Shown here: in pieces, positions 1 to 5,849 of the stretch
Numbering within the stretch: position 1 is the first letter of the stretch
Layout of the letters: the number at the start of each line of letters is the position of its first letter
Assembly: GCA_030152405.1 (NCBI GenBank)
Contig: JASLJL010000247.1
Location: forward strand, 1 to 8,180
DNA: 8,180 nt
Origin: Gordonia sp. (in: high G+C Gram-positive bacteria)
Lineage (GTDB): Bacteria; Actinomycetota; Actinomycetes; Mycobacteriales; Mycobacteriaceae
Direction: 5' to 3'
The notes under the pieces: model-generated
The model's input: the letters and a program-made list of their open reading frames with translations, nothing else
What the model was told of the DNA's origin: nothing
Database searches by the model: none
Translations under genes and position numbers: made by a program

Positions 1-863
1 TGTTCGCGTGGGCGTTGAGCCGGTGGTCGCCGAGCCTGGACCGTCGAACGGCGACCCTCGGGCTGATGGCGGGCGGATCGTCCGCGGTGGTCACCATGTG
101 CGACGACTTCGGCGCACGCAAGGACACGGTCGGCTTCATGCAATACACCAGGGTTCTGCTCGTCAGCCTGACAGCGCCGTTCGTGGTGATAGGGGTGGCT
201 CGGACGACAGAGACCCCGGCCGTGGAGCACGCGCTCTGGATCGTCGGGCGCGGAGACCAGGTGGCCGGACTGTCCACGGCCATCGTGCTCGCCGTGGTCG
301 GCATGTGGGTCGGCAAGCGGTTCGGCATTTCCGGCGGAGGGCTCATCGGCCCGATGCTGGTGGCGGCCGTCATCGGCGGCACCGCACTCAGTCGGGGCTT
401 CGCGCCGCAGGGGCCGTTCAAGGAATTGTTGATGGTGGTGGTCGGCCTCGAGGTGGGGCTCATGTTCGACGCACGTGTCATCCGTGCGCTGGCCCGCGCG
501 GTGCCGATGATCGTCGGGGCGATCGGCGTCATGTGCGGTGTGGTCGCGGCGCTCGCGTTCGGGGTCGGCGTGCTGACCGGTGTCCCGTTCGCCGACGCCT
601 ACCTCGCGACGACACCGGGTGGGATCAACGCGGTCGTCGCCAGTGCGTCGAGCTCGGCCGACTCCAACATGGCGTTGATCGCGACCACTCAGAGTCTGCG
701 TTTGCTCGTGGTGGTGCTCGCGCTGCCGTTGGTGGTGGCACTCGTCAGCAGAACGGGAATGCCGACGCTGAAGCTCACGAGGGCACGAGATGCTCTGCGG
801 GTGCGGCGCGGCGTCCTCCGTCGACGTCGAGGAACGACGCCGCCGTCGAGTACGCCTCGATGA
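1..863 (+). CDS. AbrB-family integral membrane protein, C-terminal part
   Basis: The gene enters from the left edge; the frame is open from base 3 (reads F-A-W-A-L-S-R-W), so the TTG at 15 is not a real start, and it ends at TGA 861-863. About 286 residues are present, roughly the last three quarters of a protein that is usually about 340-360 residues. The sequence is strongly hydrophobic, with several membrane segments separated by Gly-rich turns (for example GISGGGLIGP and ATTPGGINAVVASA). The pattern 'LDRRTA...GG' followed by a second copy-like 'TTPGGINAV' fits the duplicated AbrB (ammonia monooxygenase-type) membrane domain, a putative transporter family of poorly known substrate. The last 27 or so residues are an Arg-rich tail after the final membrane helix, encoded opposite the end of the phospholipase gene. 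Family call is from pattern recognition; substrate is unknown. Confidence 0.8.
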   Translation, partial: FAWALSRWSPSLDRRTATLGLMAGGSSAVVTMCDDFGARKDTVGFMQYTRVLLVSLTAPFVVIGVARTTETPAVEHALWIVGRGDQVAGLSTAIVLAVVGMWVGKRFGISGGGLIGPMLVAAVIGGTALSRGFAPQGPFKELLMVVVGLEVGLMFDARVIRALARAVPMIVGAIGVMCGVVAALAFGVGVLTGVPFADAYLATTPGGINAVVASASSSADSNMALIATTQSLRLLVVVLALPLVVALVSRTGMPTLKLTRARDALRVRRGVLRRRRGTTPPSSTPR

Positions 864-1620
864 TCAGTTCGTCGGCGCGACCGAAGTCGAGAGCGCCCAC
901 TGTGATCGGGCACGGTGGCGGCAGGACGATCAGTTCCGCGTCGTCGGAGTACTCCCGGATGTCGGTGATCAACCGGCGGTGAATGAGCAGCGCCATCGTG
1001 TGGAGCAGGATCTCGGCGACGCTGTCCGGCGGTGACGTCAACGTGCACGGGTCCCCGCACGGGAGGACGTAGACGATGTCCGCGCCTTGTTCGACGGCGG
1101 GCGCGAGCGCGGTGTTGTCGGACACTCCGCCGTCCACCAGAGTGCGGCCCTCCCACGGCACCGGCGGCAGCAGTCCGGGCAGCGCGCTGCTCGCGAGGAT
1201 CGAGTCGACGGCGGGCCCGGAACGCAACGGCACCTCGTCGCCGGTGATCAGGTCGGTCGCGATGACGGTGAGGTCGATCGGCGCGTTCTCGAGCAGATCG
1301 AAGGTCAGGTGCTCGCTGATGAGTTCGCGCATCCCGCTGTCGTCGAACATCGACGGGCGTTGTCCGCGCAGCGCGCCGATCACCCGGCGGACGCTGGGTG
1401 GAAAGAGGTCCCACGTCTTCAGGGATCGCCACACGTCGGCGAGGTCGTCGAGGGTCGCGCCGGTGAAGCCGTGGCCGGAGACGAACGACGCGTTCAAGGC
1501 GCCGGCCGAGGTGCCGATCAGGAGGTCCGGCGTGATGTCGCGTTCGCGGAGCGCCTGCAGCATGCCCACCTGGGTGGCCCCGAGATTGGCGCCACCCGCG
1601 AGGACGAACGCGGTGGTCAT
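775..1620 (-). CDS. Patatin-like phospholipase (serine acyl hydrolase)
   Basis: A 281-residue cytosolic patatin-like protein, expected to hydrolyse acyl esters of phospholipids or neutral lipids with a Ser-Asp dyad. All signatures are visible: the oxyanion-hole glycine loop AGGANLGATQVG (residues 8-19), the nucleophile elbow GTSAG with Ser38, and the DGG motif with Asp163 followed by VSDN. Length fits small bacterial patatins. The frame stays open upstream to 1746, but those 42 residues are Arg/Pro-rich shadow sequence, while the ATG at 1620 begins directly at the conserved MTTAFVLAGGANLG strand. That ATG overlaps the DinB stop as ATGA, and no Shine-Dalgarno precedes it, so translation is probably coupled to the upstream DinB gene. 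The last 89 bases overlap the convergent AbrB gene. No signal peptide is seen. The substrate cannot be told from sequence. Confidence 0.9.
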   Translation of the reverse strand: MTTAFVLAGGANLGATQVGMLQALRERDITPDLLIGTSAGALNASFVSGHGFTGATLDDLADVWRSLKTWDLFPPSVRRVIGALRGQRPSMFDDSGMRELISEHLTFDLLENAPIDLTVIATDLITGDEVPLRSGPAVDSILASSALPGLLPPVPWEGRTLVDGGVSDNTALAPAVEQGADIVYVLPCGDPCTLTSPPDSVAEILLHTMALLIHRRLITDIREYSDDAELIVLPPPCPITVGALDFGRADELIIEAYSTAASFLDVDGGRRAAPAEHLVPS

Positions 1621-2156
1621 GGCAGTGCGGCTCGGGCGGGCAGTCCGACGTCGACTCGGTGATGCTCGAGGTCGTGGAGGGCGTATACGGCGAACGTGTC
1701 CACGGTGAACGACGATCCATTGCTGCGCAGGCCTCGCCGACTCCACTGATCGTCGGCGACGGCGTCGTAGGCGGAGGCGAACCGGGCGGCGGCGTCGGCG
1801 ATCTCACCCGCGACGACAGTCGGGTCCTGTGTCCCGTAGTCGTCTGCGACGGCGGTCTGGTCTTGGTCCCAGTTCGCGAACTCGGCCGGGTTCGCCGTCA
1901 GCATCAAGTCGAGACGTTCGGCCATGATCCGATGCACGTCCCTGATGTGGCAGCCGTATTCGAGCGGCGACCACGTGGAGTCGTTCGGTCGGCGCGTTGC
2001 GTCGGGCTGTGCCAGGACTCGCGCCCAGCCGTCGGCAGACGACGCGATGCGGTCGCCGACCTCGTCGCGGCGCACGGTCGACGGATCGAAGCCGCAGTCG
2101 AGGCACGGGCGCGACATCACCCATGTCCAGTCTTTGGTGTCGGGTTCGATCGTCAT
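1617..2156 (-). CDS. DinB-like (DUF664-type) putative metal-binding protein
   Basis: A 179-residue protein with the look of a DinB/YfiT four-helix bundle. Three histidines fall where the family binds a divalent metal: His70 (SPLEYGCHIRDVH), His161 and His165 (YALHDLEHHRVD). Some members act as thiol-dependent transferases using mycothiol or bacillithiol; most have no known reaction, so no activity is assigned. Before the bundle is a leader with Trp10, Trp12 and a C-x2-C pair (PCLDCGFD, Cys18 and Cys21), a feature I associate with an actinobacterial subgroup. ATG at 2154-2156 is chosen because the conserved N-terminus starts there and a -10 box lies six bases upstream, implying a leaderless mRNA; no Shine-Dalgarno is present. 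The stop TGA (1619-1617) overlaps the ATG of the patatin gene by four bases, so both form a two-gene operon. Confidence 0.85.
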   Translation of the reverse strand: MTIEPDTKDWTWVMSRPCLDCGFDPSTVRRDEVGDRIASSADGWARVLAQPDATRRPNDSTWSPLEYGCHIRDVHRIMAERLDLMLTANPAEFANWDQDQTAVADDYGTQDPTVVAGEIADAAARFASAYDAVADDQWSRRGLRSNGSSFTVDTFAVYALHDLEHHRVDVGLPARAALP

Positions 2157-2168
2157 GGTCGTAGCCTA
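2157..2168 (-). promoter_or_regulatory. Leaderless promoter (-10 box) of the DinB-patatin operon
   Basis: Read on the minus strand, TAGGCT (2168-2163) is followed by exactly six bases and then the ATG at 2156. This TAnnnT-N6-start arrangement is the known hallmark of leaderless actinobacterial transcripts, where the A of the start codon is the first base of the mRNA. A loose -35 candidate, TTGAGG (2193-2188), sits 19 bases further upstream inside the 3' end of the MarR gene. The 19-base gap between the two genes holds no Shine-Dalgarno. The promoter is inferred from spacing and motif only. Confidence 0.6.
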
Positions 2169-2175
2169 GGCCCGC

Positions 2176-2622
2176 TCAGACCGCAGACCTCAAGTGCACC
2201 GCGTCGACGAGCGATGTGAGCTCGGGCTGTTCGGCGGCCTCCTGGAGAGCCTCTTCGAGTGCACGGTCGTGGGTGGGTCGTGCGGCTTCGAGAAGGGCGA
2301 CCCCCGACGGCGTCAGTTCGGTGTAGATGCCGCGCCGGTCGTCGGCGCAGAGGATGCGCGTCAGGAGTCCGCGGTCCTCCAGTCTCGTGACAAGTCGTGT
2401 GGTCGCACTGCTGGACAGCGCGGCCGCGCGGGCGAGCTGCTGCATCCGCATGTGCCACCCGTCCTGCCGGTTGAGTGCGTCCAGGACGGTGAACTCGACA
2501 ACCGACAGACCGTGTTCGGACTGCAGGGATCGCTCGAGCTTCGTCTCGATGTGGGAGTGGAGCGCCACGAGGGTGCGCCATCCGCGGGCGCGGATCTCGA
2601 CCGCGTCGTCTGCGATTCCCAT
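2176..2622 (-). CDS. MarR-family transcriptional regulator
   Basis: A 148-residue winged-helix repressor, typical MarR length, expected to act as a DNA-binding dimer released by a small ligand or oxidant. Helix 1 (about residues 3-35) gives the dimer interface; residues 40-90 form the helix-turn-helix, with MQQLARAAALSSSATTRLVT (60-79) as the recognition part, followed by LEDRGLLTR. The wing is CADDRRGIYTELTPSG (92-107), with the family's DRRG arginines. The single cysteine, Cys92, is at the start of the wing, a common position in this family and not by itself proof of redox sensing. ATG at 2622 is chosen over an in-frame upstream ATG at 2685 because the MarR fold begins there and AAAGG lies about ten bases before it. 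It is divergent from the MFS/AKR operon across a palindromic region, so it very likely regulates that operon and itself. Confidence 0.93.
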   Translation of the reverse strand: MGIADDAVEIRARGWRTLVALHSHIETKLERSLQSEHGLSVVEFTVLDALNRQDGWHMRMQQLARAAALSSSATTRLVTRLEDRGLLTRILCADDRRGIYTELTPSGVALLEAARPTHDRALEEALQEAAEQPELTSLVDAVHLRSAV

Positions 2623-2649
2623 GGTCAACCGCCTTTCGTCAGTGAACTC

Positions 2650-2658
2650 AGCATAGCA
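2650..2658 (-). promoter_or_regulatory. Extended -10 promoter of the marR-type gene
   Basis: On the minus strand the sequence TGCTATGCT (2658-2650) is an extended -10 element (TGn followed by TATGCT). A start of transcription about seven bases on, near 2643, would give a leader of about 20 bases holding the AAAGG ribosome site. At normal spacing the -35 position falls on 2673-2679, inside the left arm of the inverted repeat, so a protein bound there would block this promoter. No good -35 match is seen. Confidence 0.5.
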
Positions 2659-2673
2659 CCTTGCGAAGATAAC

Positions 2674-2724
2674 CAGCGTGTGCAACTATCTGACTCGTTG
2701 CGTGAGCAAAGATTGCACACGCTG
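2674..2724. promoter_or_regulatory. Probable MarR operator: perfect 12-base inverted repeat
   Basis: CAGCGTGTGCAA at 2674-2685 is the exact reverse complement of TTGCACACGCTG at 2713-2724; the arms are separated by 27 bases. The spacer holds a smaller palindrome TTGC-GTGA-GCAA (2698-2709), so TTGC/GCAA half-sites recur across the region. The arms lie between the divergent MarR and MFS genes, one near each gene. This suits two dimer sites or one long cooperative site controlling both directions. Binding by the neighbouring MarR protein is inferred from position and symmetry. Confidence 0.65.
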
Positions 2725-2733
2725 TTAATTGTT

Positions 2734-2738
2734 AGGAG
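2734..2738 (+). promoter_or_regulatory. Ribosome binding site that fixes the MFS gene start
   Basis: AGGAG at 2734-2738 is followed by five bases and the ATG at 2744. It decides the start: an in-frame TTG at 2729 lies upstream of this site and would have no ribosome site of its own. Confidence 0.75.
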
Positions 2739-2743
2739 TTGAT

Positions 2744-3928
2744 ATGCCCGTAGCGCTCTACGCCCTCGCCCTCGGCGGCTTCGGAATCGGACTCACCGAG
2801 TTCGTGATCATGGGTCTGCTGCCCGAAGTGGCCGCCGACTTCGCGGTCTCCGAGACCGTCGCCGGCTACCTGATCTCCGGGTATGCGCTGTCCGTCGCCG
2901 TCGGCGGCATTCTGATGACCGCGCTGCTCGGTCGCATCGACCGCAAGAAGGCGCTGCTCGGACTGCTCGTCCTCTTCATCGTCGGCAACCTGATGTCGGC
3001 GACGGCGTCCACCTACGAGCTGATGCTCGCGGGCCGGATCGTCGCCGCACTGTGCCACGGAGCGTTCTTCGGCATCGGCGCCGTCGTCGCGGCCGACCTG
3101 GTTCCGGAGAACCGTCGCGCGGGCGCCATCTCGATCATGTTCGCCGGTCTCACGATCTCGAACGTGCTCGGTGTTCCGCTCGGCACATTCCTCGGCCAGG
3201 CCGCGGGCTGGCGCTCCACCTTCTGGGCCATCACGGTGATCGGTCTGATCGCACTCGTCGGCATCGCCGCGCTGGTCAAGCCGACGCCCGCGCCACGCGA
3301 CGCCGGCGGTGTCTTCACGGAGTTCGGAATCTTCCGCAGCCGCCAGGTGTGGCTGTCGATGATCGTCACCGTCCTCGGCTACGGCGGCATGTTCGGCGCC
3401 TTCACCTACATCGCGTACACCCTCACTGACGTCAGCGGCTTCAGCTCGTCCACTGTCCCGTGGCTCCTCGTGCTCTTCGGCGTCGGCCTCTTCGTCGGCA
3501 ACCTGCTCGGCGGCCGCGCGGCCGACCGAGATCTGCGCCGCACGCTGATCGTGCTGTTCATCGCCCTCGCCGCAGTGCTCGCCGTGTTCGCGCTCACCGC
3601 CACCTCGCAGATCGCGACCGTCGTGGCGCTCGTCCTCATGGGCGGACTCGGCTTCGCCACCGTCCCCGGACTGCAGATGCGCATCATGAATTACGCGGGC
3701 GATGCTCCGACGCTGGCCTCCGGCGCCAACATCGCGGCATTCAATGTCGGAAACGCACTCGGGGCCTGGGTCGGCGGCCTCACACTGGCAGCAGGGCTCG
3801 GATACACGTCGCCGCTGTGGGTCGCCGCGATCATCACCGCGGCCGGACTGGTGGTCTACCTGGTCGCCACCCGACTGCCCGGCGGCGAGTCGACCGCAGC
3901 TCCCGAGCGCGAGCTCGTCTCAGCCTGA
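2744..3928 (+). CDS. MFS exporter, DHA1 (AraJ/PbuE-like) family
   Basis: A 394-residue inner-membrane transporter of the major facilitator superfamily, length and layout typical of the 12-helix DHA1 drug/sugar/purine effluxers, driven by proton antiport. Visible marks: the first helix GGFGIGLTEFVIMGLLPEVA (11-30), motif A between helices 2 and 3 (GRIDRKKAL, 63-71), CHGAFFGIG in helix 4 (104-112), a helix 5 motif C-like stretch ending GVPLGTFLGQAAGWR (143-157), and a second motif A-like loop GRAADRDLRR (257-266) in the C-terminal half. It is the first gene after the palindromic operator and is followed after 43 bases by the aldo/keto reductase, so the two are probably co-transcribed under MarR control. 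No clear -10 element could be assigned in front of it. The exported compound is unknown; an antimicrobial, arabinose-like sugar or toxic metabolite are all possible. Confidence 0.92.
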   Translation: MPVALYALALGGFGIGLTEFVIMGLLPEVAADFAVSETVAGYLISGYALSVAVGGILMTALLGRIDRKKALLGLLVLFIVGNLMSATASTYELMLAGRIVAALCHGAFFGIGAVVAADLVPENRRAGAISIMFAGLTISNVLGVPLGTFLGQAAGWRSTFWAITVIGLIALVGIAALVKPTPAPRDAGGVFTEFGIFRSRQVWLSMIVTVLGYGGMFGAFTYIAYTLTDVSGFSSSTVPWLLVLFGVGLFVGNLLGGRAADRDLRRTLIVLFIALAAVLAVFALTATSQIATVVALVLMGGLGFATVPGLQMRIMNYAGDAPTLASGANIAAFNVGNALGAWVGGLTLAAGLGYTSPLWVAAIITAAGLVVYLVATRLPGGESTAAPERELVSA

Positions 3929-3957
3929 CATCCATTCACCACCACATCACCACCCCT

Positions 3958-3963
3958 AGGAGA
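3958..3963 (+). promoter_or_regulatory. Ribosome binding site of the aldo/keto reductase gene
   Basis: AGGAGA at 3958-3963, eight bases before the ATG at 3972. The 43-base gap after the MFS stop contains this site and a C/A-rich stretch but no terminator or promoter that I can see, supporting co-transcription. Confidence 0.7.
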
Positions 3964-3971
3964 CAGACATC

Positions 3972-4796
3972 ATGACCGCAGTTCCCACCGTCACGCTCAA
4001 CAACGGCGTCGTCATGCCGCAGGTCGGTTTCGGCGTGTTCCAGGTGCCGGACGACGAGGCGCAGCGCGCCGTCGAGACCGCACTCGAACTCGGCTACCGC
4101 AGCATCGACACCGCGATGATCTACGGCAACGAGAAGGGTGTCGGACGTGCGCTCGCCGCCGCGGGCCTGCCGCGCGACGAGGTCTTCATCACCACCAAGC
4201 TGTGGATCGCCGATCTGGGCGCGGGTCGCGCCGAAGCCGCTCTCGACGCCAGCCTCGAGCGTCTCGGTCTCGACGCCGTCGACCTGTACCTGATCCACTG
4301 GCCCGCGCCGGCCACCGACGCGTACCTCGACACGTGGACGCAGCTCGATGCGCTCGGCACGGATCGCACTCGCGCCATCGGCGTCTCCAACTTCCTGCCC
4401 GAGCATCTCGATCGTGTCGCCGCGCTGGGCGGCGCCATCCCGGCGGTCAATCAGATCGAACTGCACCCGGCGCTTGCGCAGCAGGAGACGGTCGCCGCGA
4501 ACCGTCGTCACGGAATCGCCACCGAGGCGTGGAGCCCGTTGGCGCAGGGCGCGTCGCTCGACGCGCCGGCCGTCGTCGCGGCAGCGGAAGCGCACGGCGT
4601 GACTCCGGCGCAGGTCGTCCTCCGCTGGCATGTGCAGAACGGCACCATCGTGATCCCGAAGTCGGTGACGCCCGCACGTATCGCGTCGAATCTCGATCTG
4701 TTCGGCTTCGAGCTGACCGCGGCGGAGACGGCCGCCATCGATGCGCTCGACCGGGACGGTCGCACCGGCCCGCATCCGGCAGAGTTCAACGGCTGA
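3972..4796 (+). CDS. Aldo/keto reductase (2,5-diketo-D-gluconate reductase-like)
   Basis: A 274-residue cytosolic NADPH-dependent oxidoreductase with the (beta/alpha)8 AKR fold, closest in pattern to the AKR5 / 2,5-diketogluconate reductase group that reduces aldehydes and ketones to alcohols. The full catalytic tetrad is visible: Asp46 (SIDTA), Tyr51 (IYGNE), Lys76 (TTKLW) and His109 (LIHWP). Other family marks are GFGVFQVP near the N-terminus, AIGVSNF, NQIELHP, and the cofactor loop IPKSV followed by R-I-A-S-N. The last residues are short and lack the long C-terminal loop of eukaryotic AKRs, as usual in bacterial members. It lies 43 bases after the MFS gene with its own good ribosome site, so it probably detoxifies the same class of reactive compound that the exporter removes. 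The physiological substrate cannot be read from the sequence. Confidence 0.93.
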   Translation: MTAVPTVTLNNGVVMPQVGFGVFQVPDDEAQRAVETALELGYRSIDTAMIYGNEKGVGRALAAAGLPRDEVFITTKLWIADLGAGRAEAALDASLERLGLDAVDLYLIHWPAPATDAYLDTWTQLDALGTDRTRAIGVSNFLPEHLDRVAALGGAIPAVNQIELHPALAQQETVAANRRHGIATEAWSPLAQGASLDAPAVVAAAEAHGVTPAQVVLRWHVQNGTIVIPKSVTPARIASNLDLFGFELTAAETAAIDALDRDGRTGPHPAEFNG

Positions 4797-4807
4797 CCGA
4801 GCCGACC

Positions 4808-4847
4808 GCGCACCGTTTCGGCTTCTCCGTACGCTGAAACGGTGCGC
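4808..4847. repeat. 12-base inverted repeat (hairpin) spanning a start codon
   Basis: GCGCACCGTTTC (4808-4819) and GAAACGGTGCGC (4836-4847) are exact reverse complements. The stem can extend inward by one G-T and two G-C pairs, leaving a ten-base loop (4823-4832). It begins 11 bases after the aldo/keto reductase stop and its right arm contains the GTG start (4842-4844) of the phosphotransferase. No T-run follows, so it is not a standard intrinsic terminator. It could still end or weaken read-through from the upstream operon, or be an operator for the promoter within it. Confidence 0.75.
4830..4841 (+). promoter_or_regulatory. Leaderless promoter (-10 box) of the phosphotransferase gene
   Basis: TACGCT at 4830-4835 is followed by six bases and the GTG at 4842, the same TAnnnT-N6-start pattern as the DinB gene on the other strand. 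No Shine-Dalgarno precedes this GTG, which supports a leaderless mRNA beginning at its G. No -35 match is clear. The -10 overlaps the loop and right arm of the inverted repeat. Confidence 0.6.
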
Positions 4848-5753
4848 ATTCCCGGCGAGCTGAACGATCGACGACGTCTTGGACCCGACTGGTCGAACTG
4901 GCTCGACCGCCTCCCGCGACTCTGCGACGAGATCGTCTCCGACTGGGGACTGGCGGTGGCGGGGGAGCCGATGAACGGCTTCGCGTCGATCGTGATCCCC
5001 GTCCGAACCGCGGACGGGGCCGCCGTGCTCAAGGTGGGGTTCGACGCGTCGCCCGAGACCGAGCACGAGCACCTCGCGCTGACGTACTGGGCGGGCGACG
5101 GTGCGGTGACGATGTACCGCGCCGACCCGTCCCGTCACGCGATGCTGTTGGAACAACTCCATCCCCGCGACCTCTCGGAGGAGTGGGATCTGCAGGCATG
5201 CGGGATCGTGGCGGGGCTGTACTCACGACTGCACCGACCCGCTCCGGGGCGGTTGCGGCCCCTCACCGGGTTCGTCCGAACCTGGCTCGACGCCCTCGAA
5301 TCGGACGCGCGGGACGTGCCCGTGCCGCGCCGACTGATCGACCACGCGCTGAGTCGCGGCAGGGCGTTCGTCGACGACCCGGATTCGGTCGGGCGGATCA
5401 TCCACGGGGATCTCCATTACGAGAACGTGCTGGCGGCCGACCGCGAGCCGTGGCTGGCGATCGACCCGCAGCCGATGTCCGGAGATCCCCATTACGAGCC
5501 GGCGCCGATGCTCTGGAATCGGTGGGAGGAGATGGACGGCTACCTGCGTGAGTCGATCCAGCGGCGCTTCCACACTGTCGTCGAGGCCGCCGGGCTCGAC
5601 GAGGATCGCGCCCGCGACTGGGTGATCGTCCGCATGGTTCTCAACGCCCACTGGGCCGTCGAAGATGCGAAACGCGTGAACCGTGTCCTCGACGCCGACG
5701 AACGCGACTGGATCACCCGCTGCATCGCCGTCGCCAAAGCCGTCCAGCGTTAG
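4842..5753 (+). CDS. Phosphotransferase of the streptomycin/hydroxyurea (APH(6)-type) kinase family
   Basis: A 303-residue cytosolic kinase with the aminoglycoside phosphotransferase fold, matching the family that holds APH(6) streptomycin kinases and hydroxyurea kinase. These enzymes use ATP to phosphorylate a hydroxyl of a small molecule. N-terminal lobe: Lys64 in AAVLKVGF is the ATP-anchoring lysine, followed by the acidic EHEH segment (74-77). Catalytic loop: IIHGDLHYENVL (187-197), with Asp190 and Asn195; metal-binding Asp208 in AIDPQPMSGDPHYEPAPML. The GTG start is chosen because the family's N-terminal region (WLDRLPRL...DWGL...GEPMNGF) needs it; the next in-frame ATG, residue 44, would cut this off. 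Chromosomal actinobacterial members are common and their substrates are mostly unknown, so resistance should not be assumed. It is 45 bases from the reductase gene but has its own promoter signal. Confidence 0.88.
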   Translation: MRIPGELNDRRRLGPDWSNWLDRLPRLCDEIVSDWGLAVAGEPMNGFASIVIPVRTADGAAVLKVGFDASPETEHEHLALTYWAGDGAVTMYRADPSRHAMLLEQLHPRDLSEEWDLQACGIVAGLYSRLHRPAPGRLRPLTGFVRTWLDALESDARDVPVPRRLIDHALSRGRAFVDDPDSVGRIIHGDLHYENVLAADREPWLAIDPQPMSGDPHYEPAPMLWNRWEEMDGYLRESIQRRFHTVVEAAGLDEDRARDWVIVRMVLNAHWAVEDAKRVNRVLDADERDWITRCIAVAKAVQR

Positions 5754-5794
5754 CCTGGCGGTCCCGCCGATTGTCGAACAAACAAACGGAAGTA

Positions 5795-5823
5795 TTGTGT
5801 TTTGACACACAGTTCGGTAAACT
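5795..5823 (+). promoter_or_regulatory. Promoter of the DUF222/HNH gene, overlapped by two small palindromes
   Basis: TTGTGT (5795-5800) and TAAACT (5818-5823) are separated by 17 bases, a good sigma70-type pair; a TTGACA at 5802-5807 is an alternative -35 (17-18 bases to GACATA/ACATAT). The leader is AT-rich relative to its surroundings. Two short palindromes overlap the elements: TGTGT-N4-ACACA (5796-5809) and CAGTT-N5-AACTG (5810-5824), possible repressor sites. Just upstream, TCGAAC (5774-5779) equals one half of the actinobacterial LexA box, but the second half is poor. Confidence 0.55.
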
Positions 5824-5843
5824 GGACATATCGGCAACGGCGC

Positions 5844-5849
5844 AGGAGG
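5844..5849 (+). promoter_or_regulatory. Strong ribosome binding site of the DUF222/HNH gene
   Basis: AGGAGG at 5844-5849 lies eight bases before the ATG at 5858, a near-ideal Shine-Dalgarno. It rules out the in-frame TTG at 5771 as the start, since the promoter and this site both lie downstream of that codon. Confidence 0.85.

Noticed and set aside
8..982. Plus-strand frame (324 codons) overlapping the AbrB-like gene
   Set aside because: Composition is Arg/Gly/Ala-rich without membrane or domain pattern; the frame ending at 863 has hydrophobic helices and family motifs.
1621..1746. Longer N-terminus for the patatin-like protein (start at 1746)
   Set aside because: The extra 42 residues are Arg/Pro-rich, lie inside the DinB gene and precede the conserved first strand; the ATG in the ATGA overlap is far more likely.
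689..1807. Alternative minus-strand frame (372 codons) across the patatin gene
   Set aside because: Arg/Pro-rich shadow; the patatin frame holds the GTSAG and DGG active-site motifs.
2623..2685. Longer N-terminus for the MarR protein (start at 2685)
   Set aside because: It would start inside the left arm of the inverted repeat and upstream of the extended -10 box; ATG 2622 has a ribosome site and matches the family's start.
3936..5162. Antisense open frame (408 codons) opposite the aldo/keto reductase and phosphotransferase genes
   Set aside because: Low-complexity Arg/Val/Asp-rich translation spanning two clearly real genes; a GC-bias shadow.
5774..5789. Complete SOS (LexA) box before the HNH gene
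   Set aside because: TCGAAC is a perfect left half, but the right half at the required spacing matches only 2 of 6 bases; kept only as a half-site remark.
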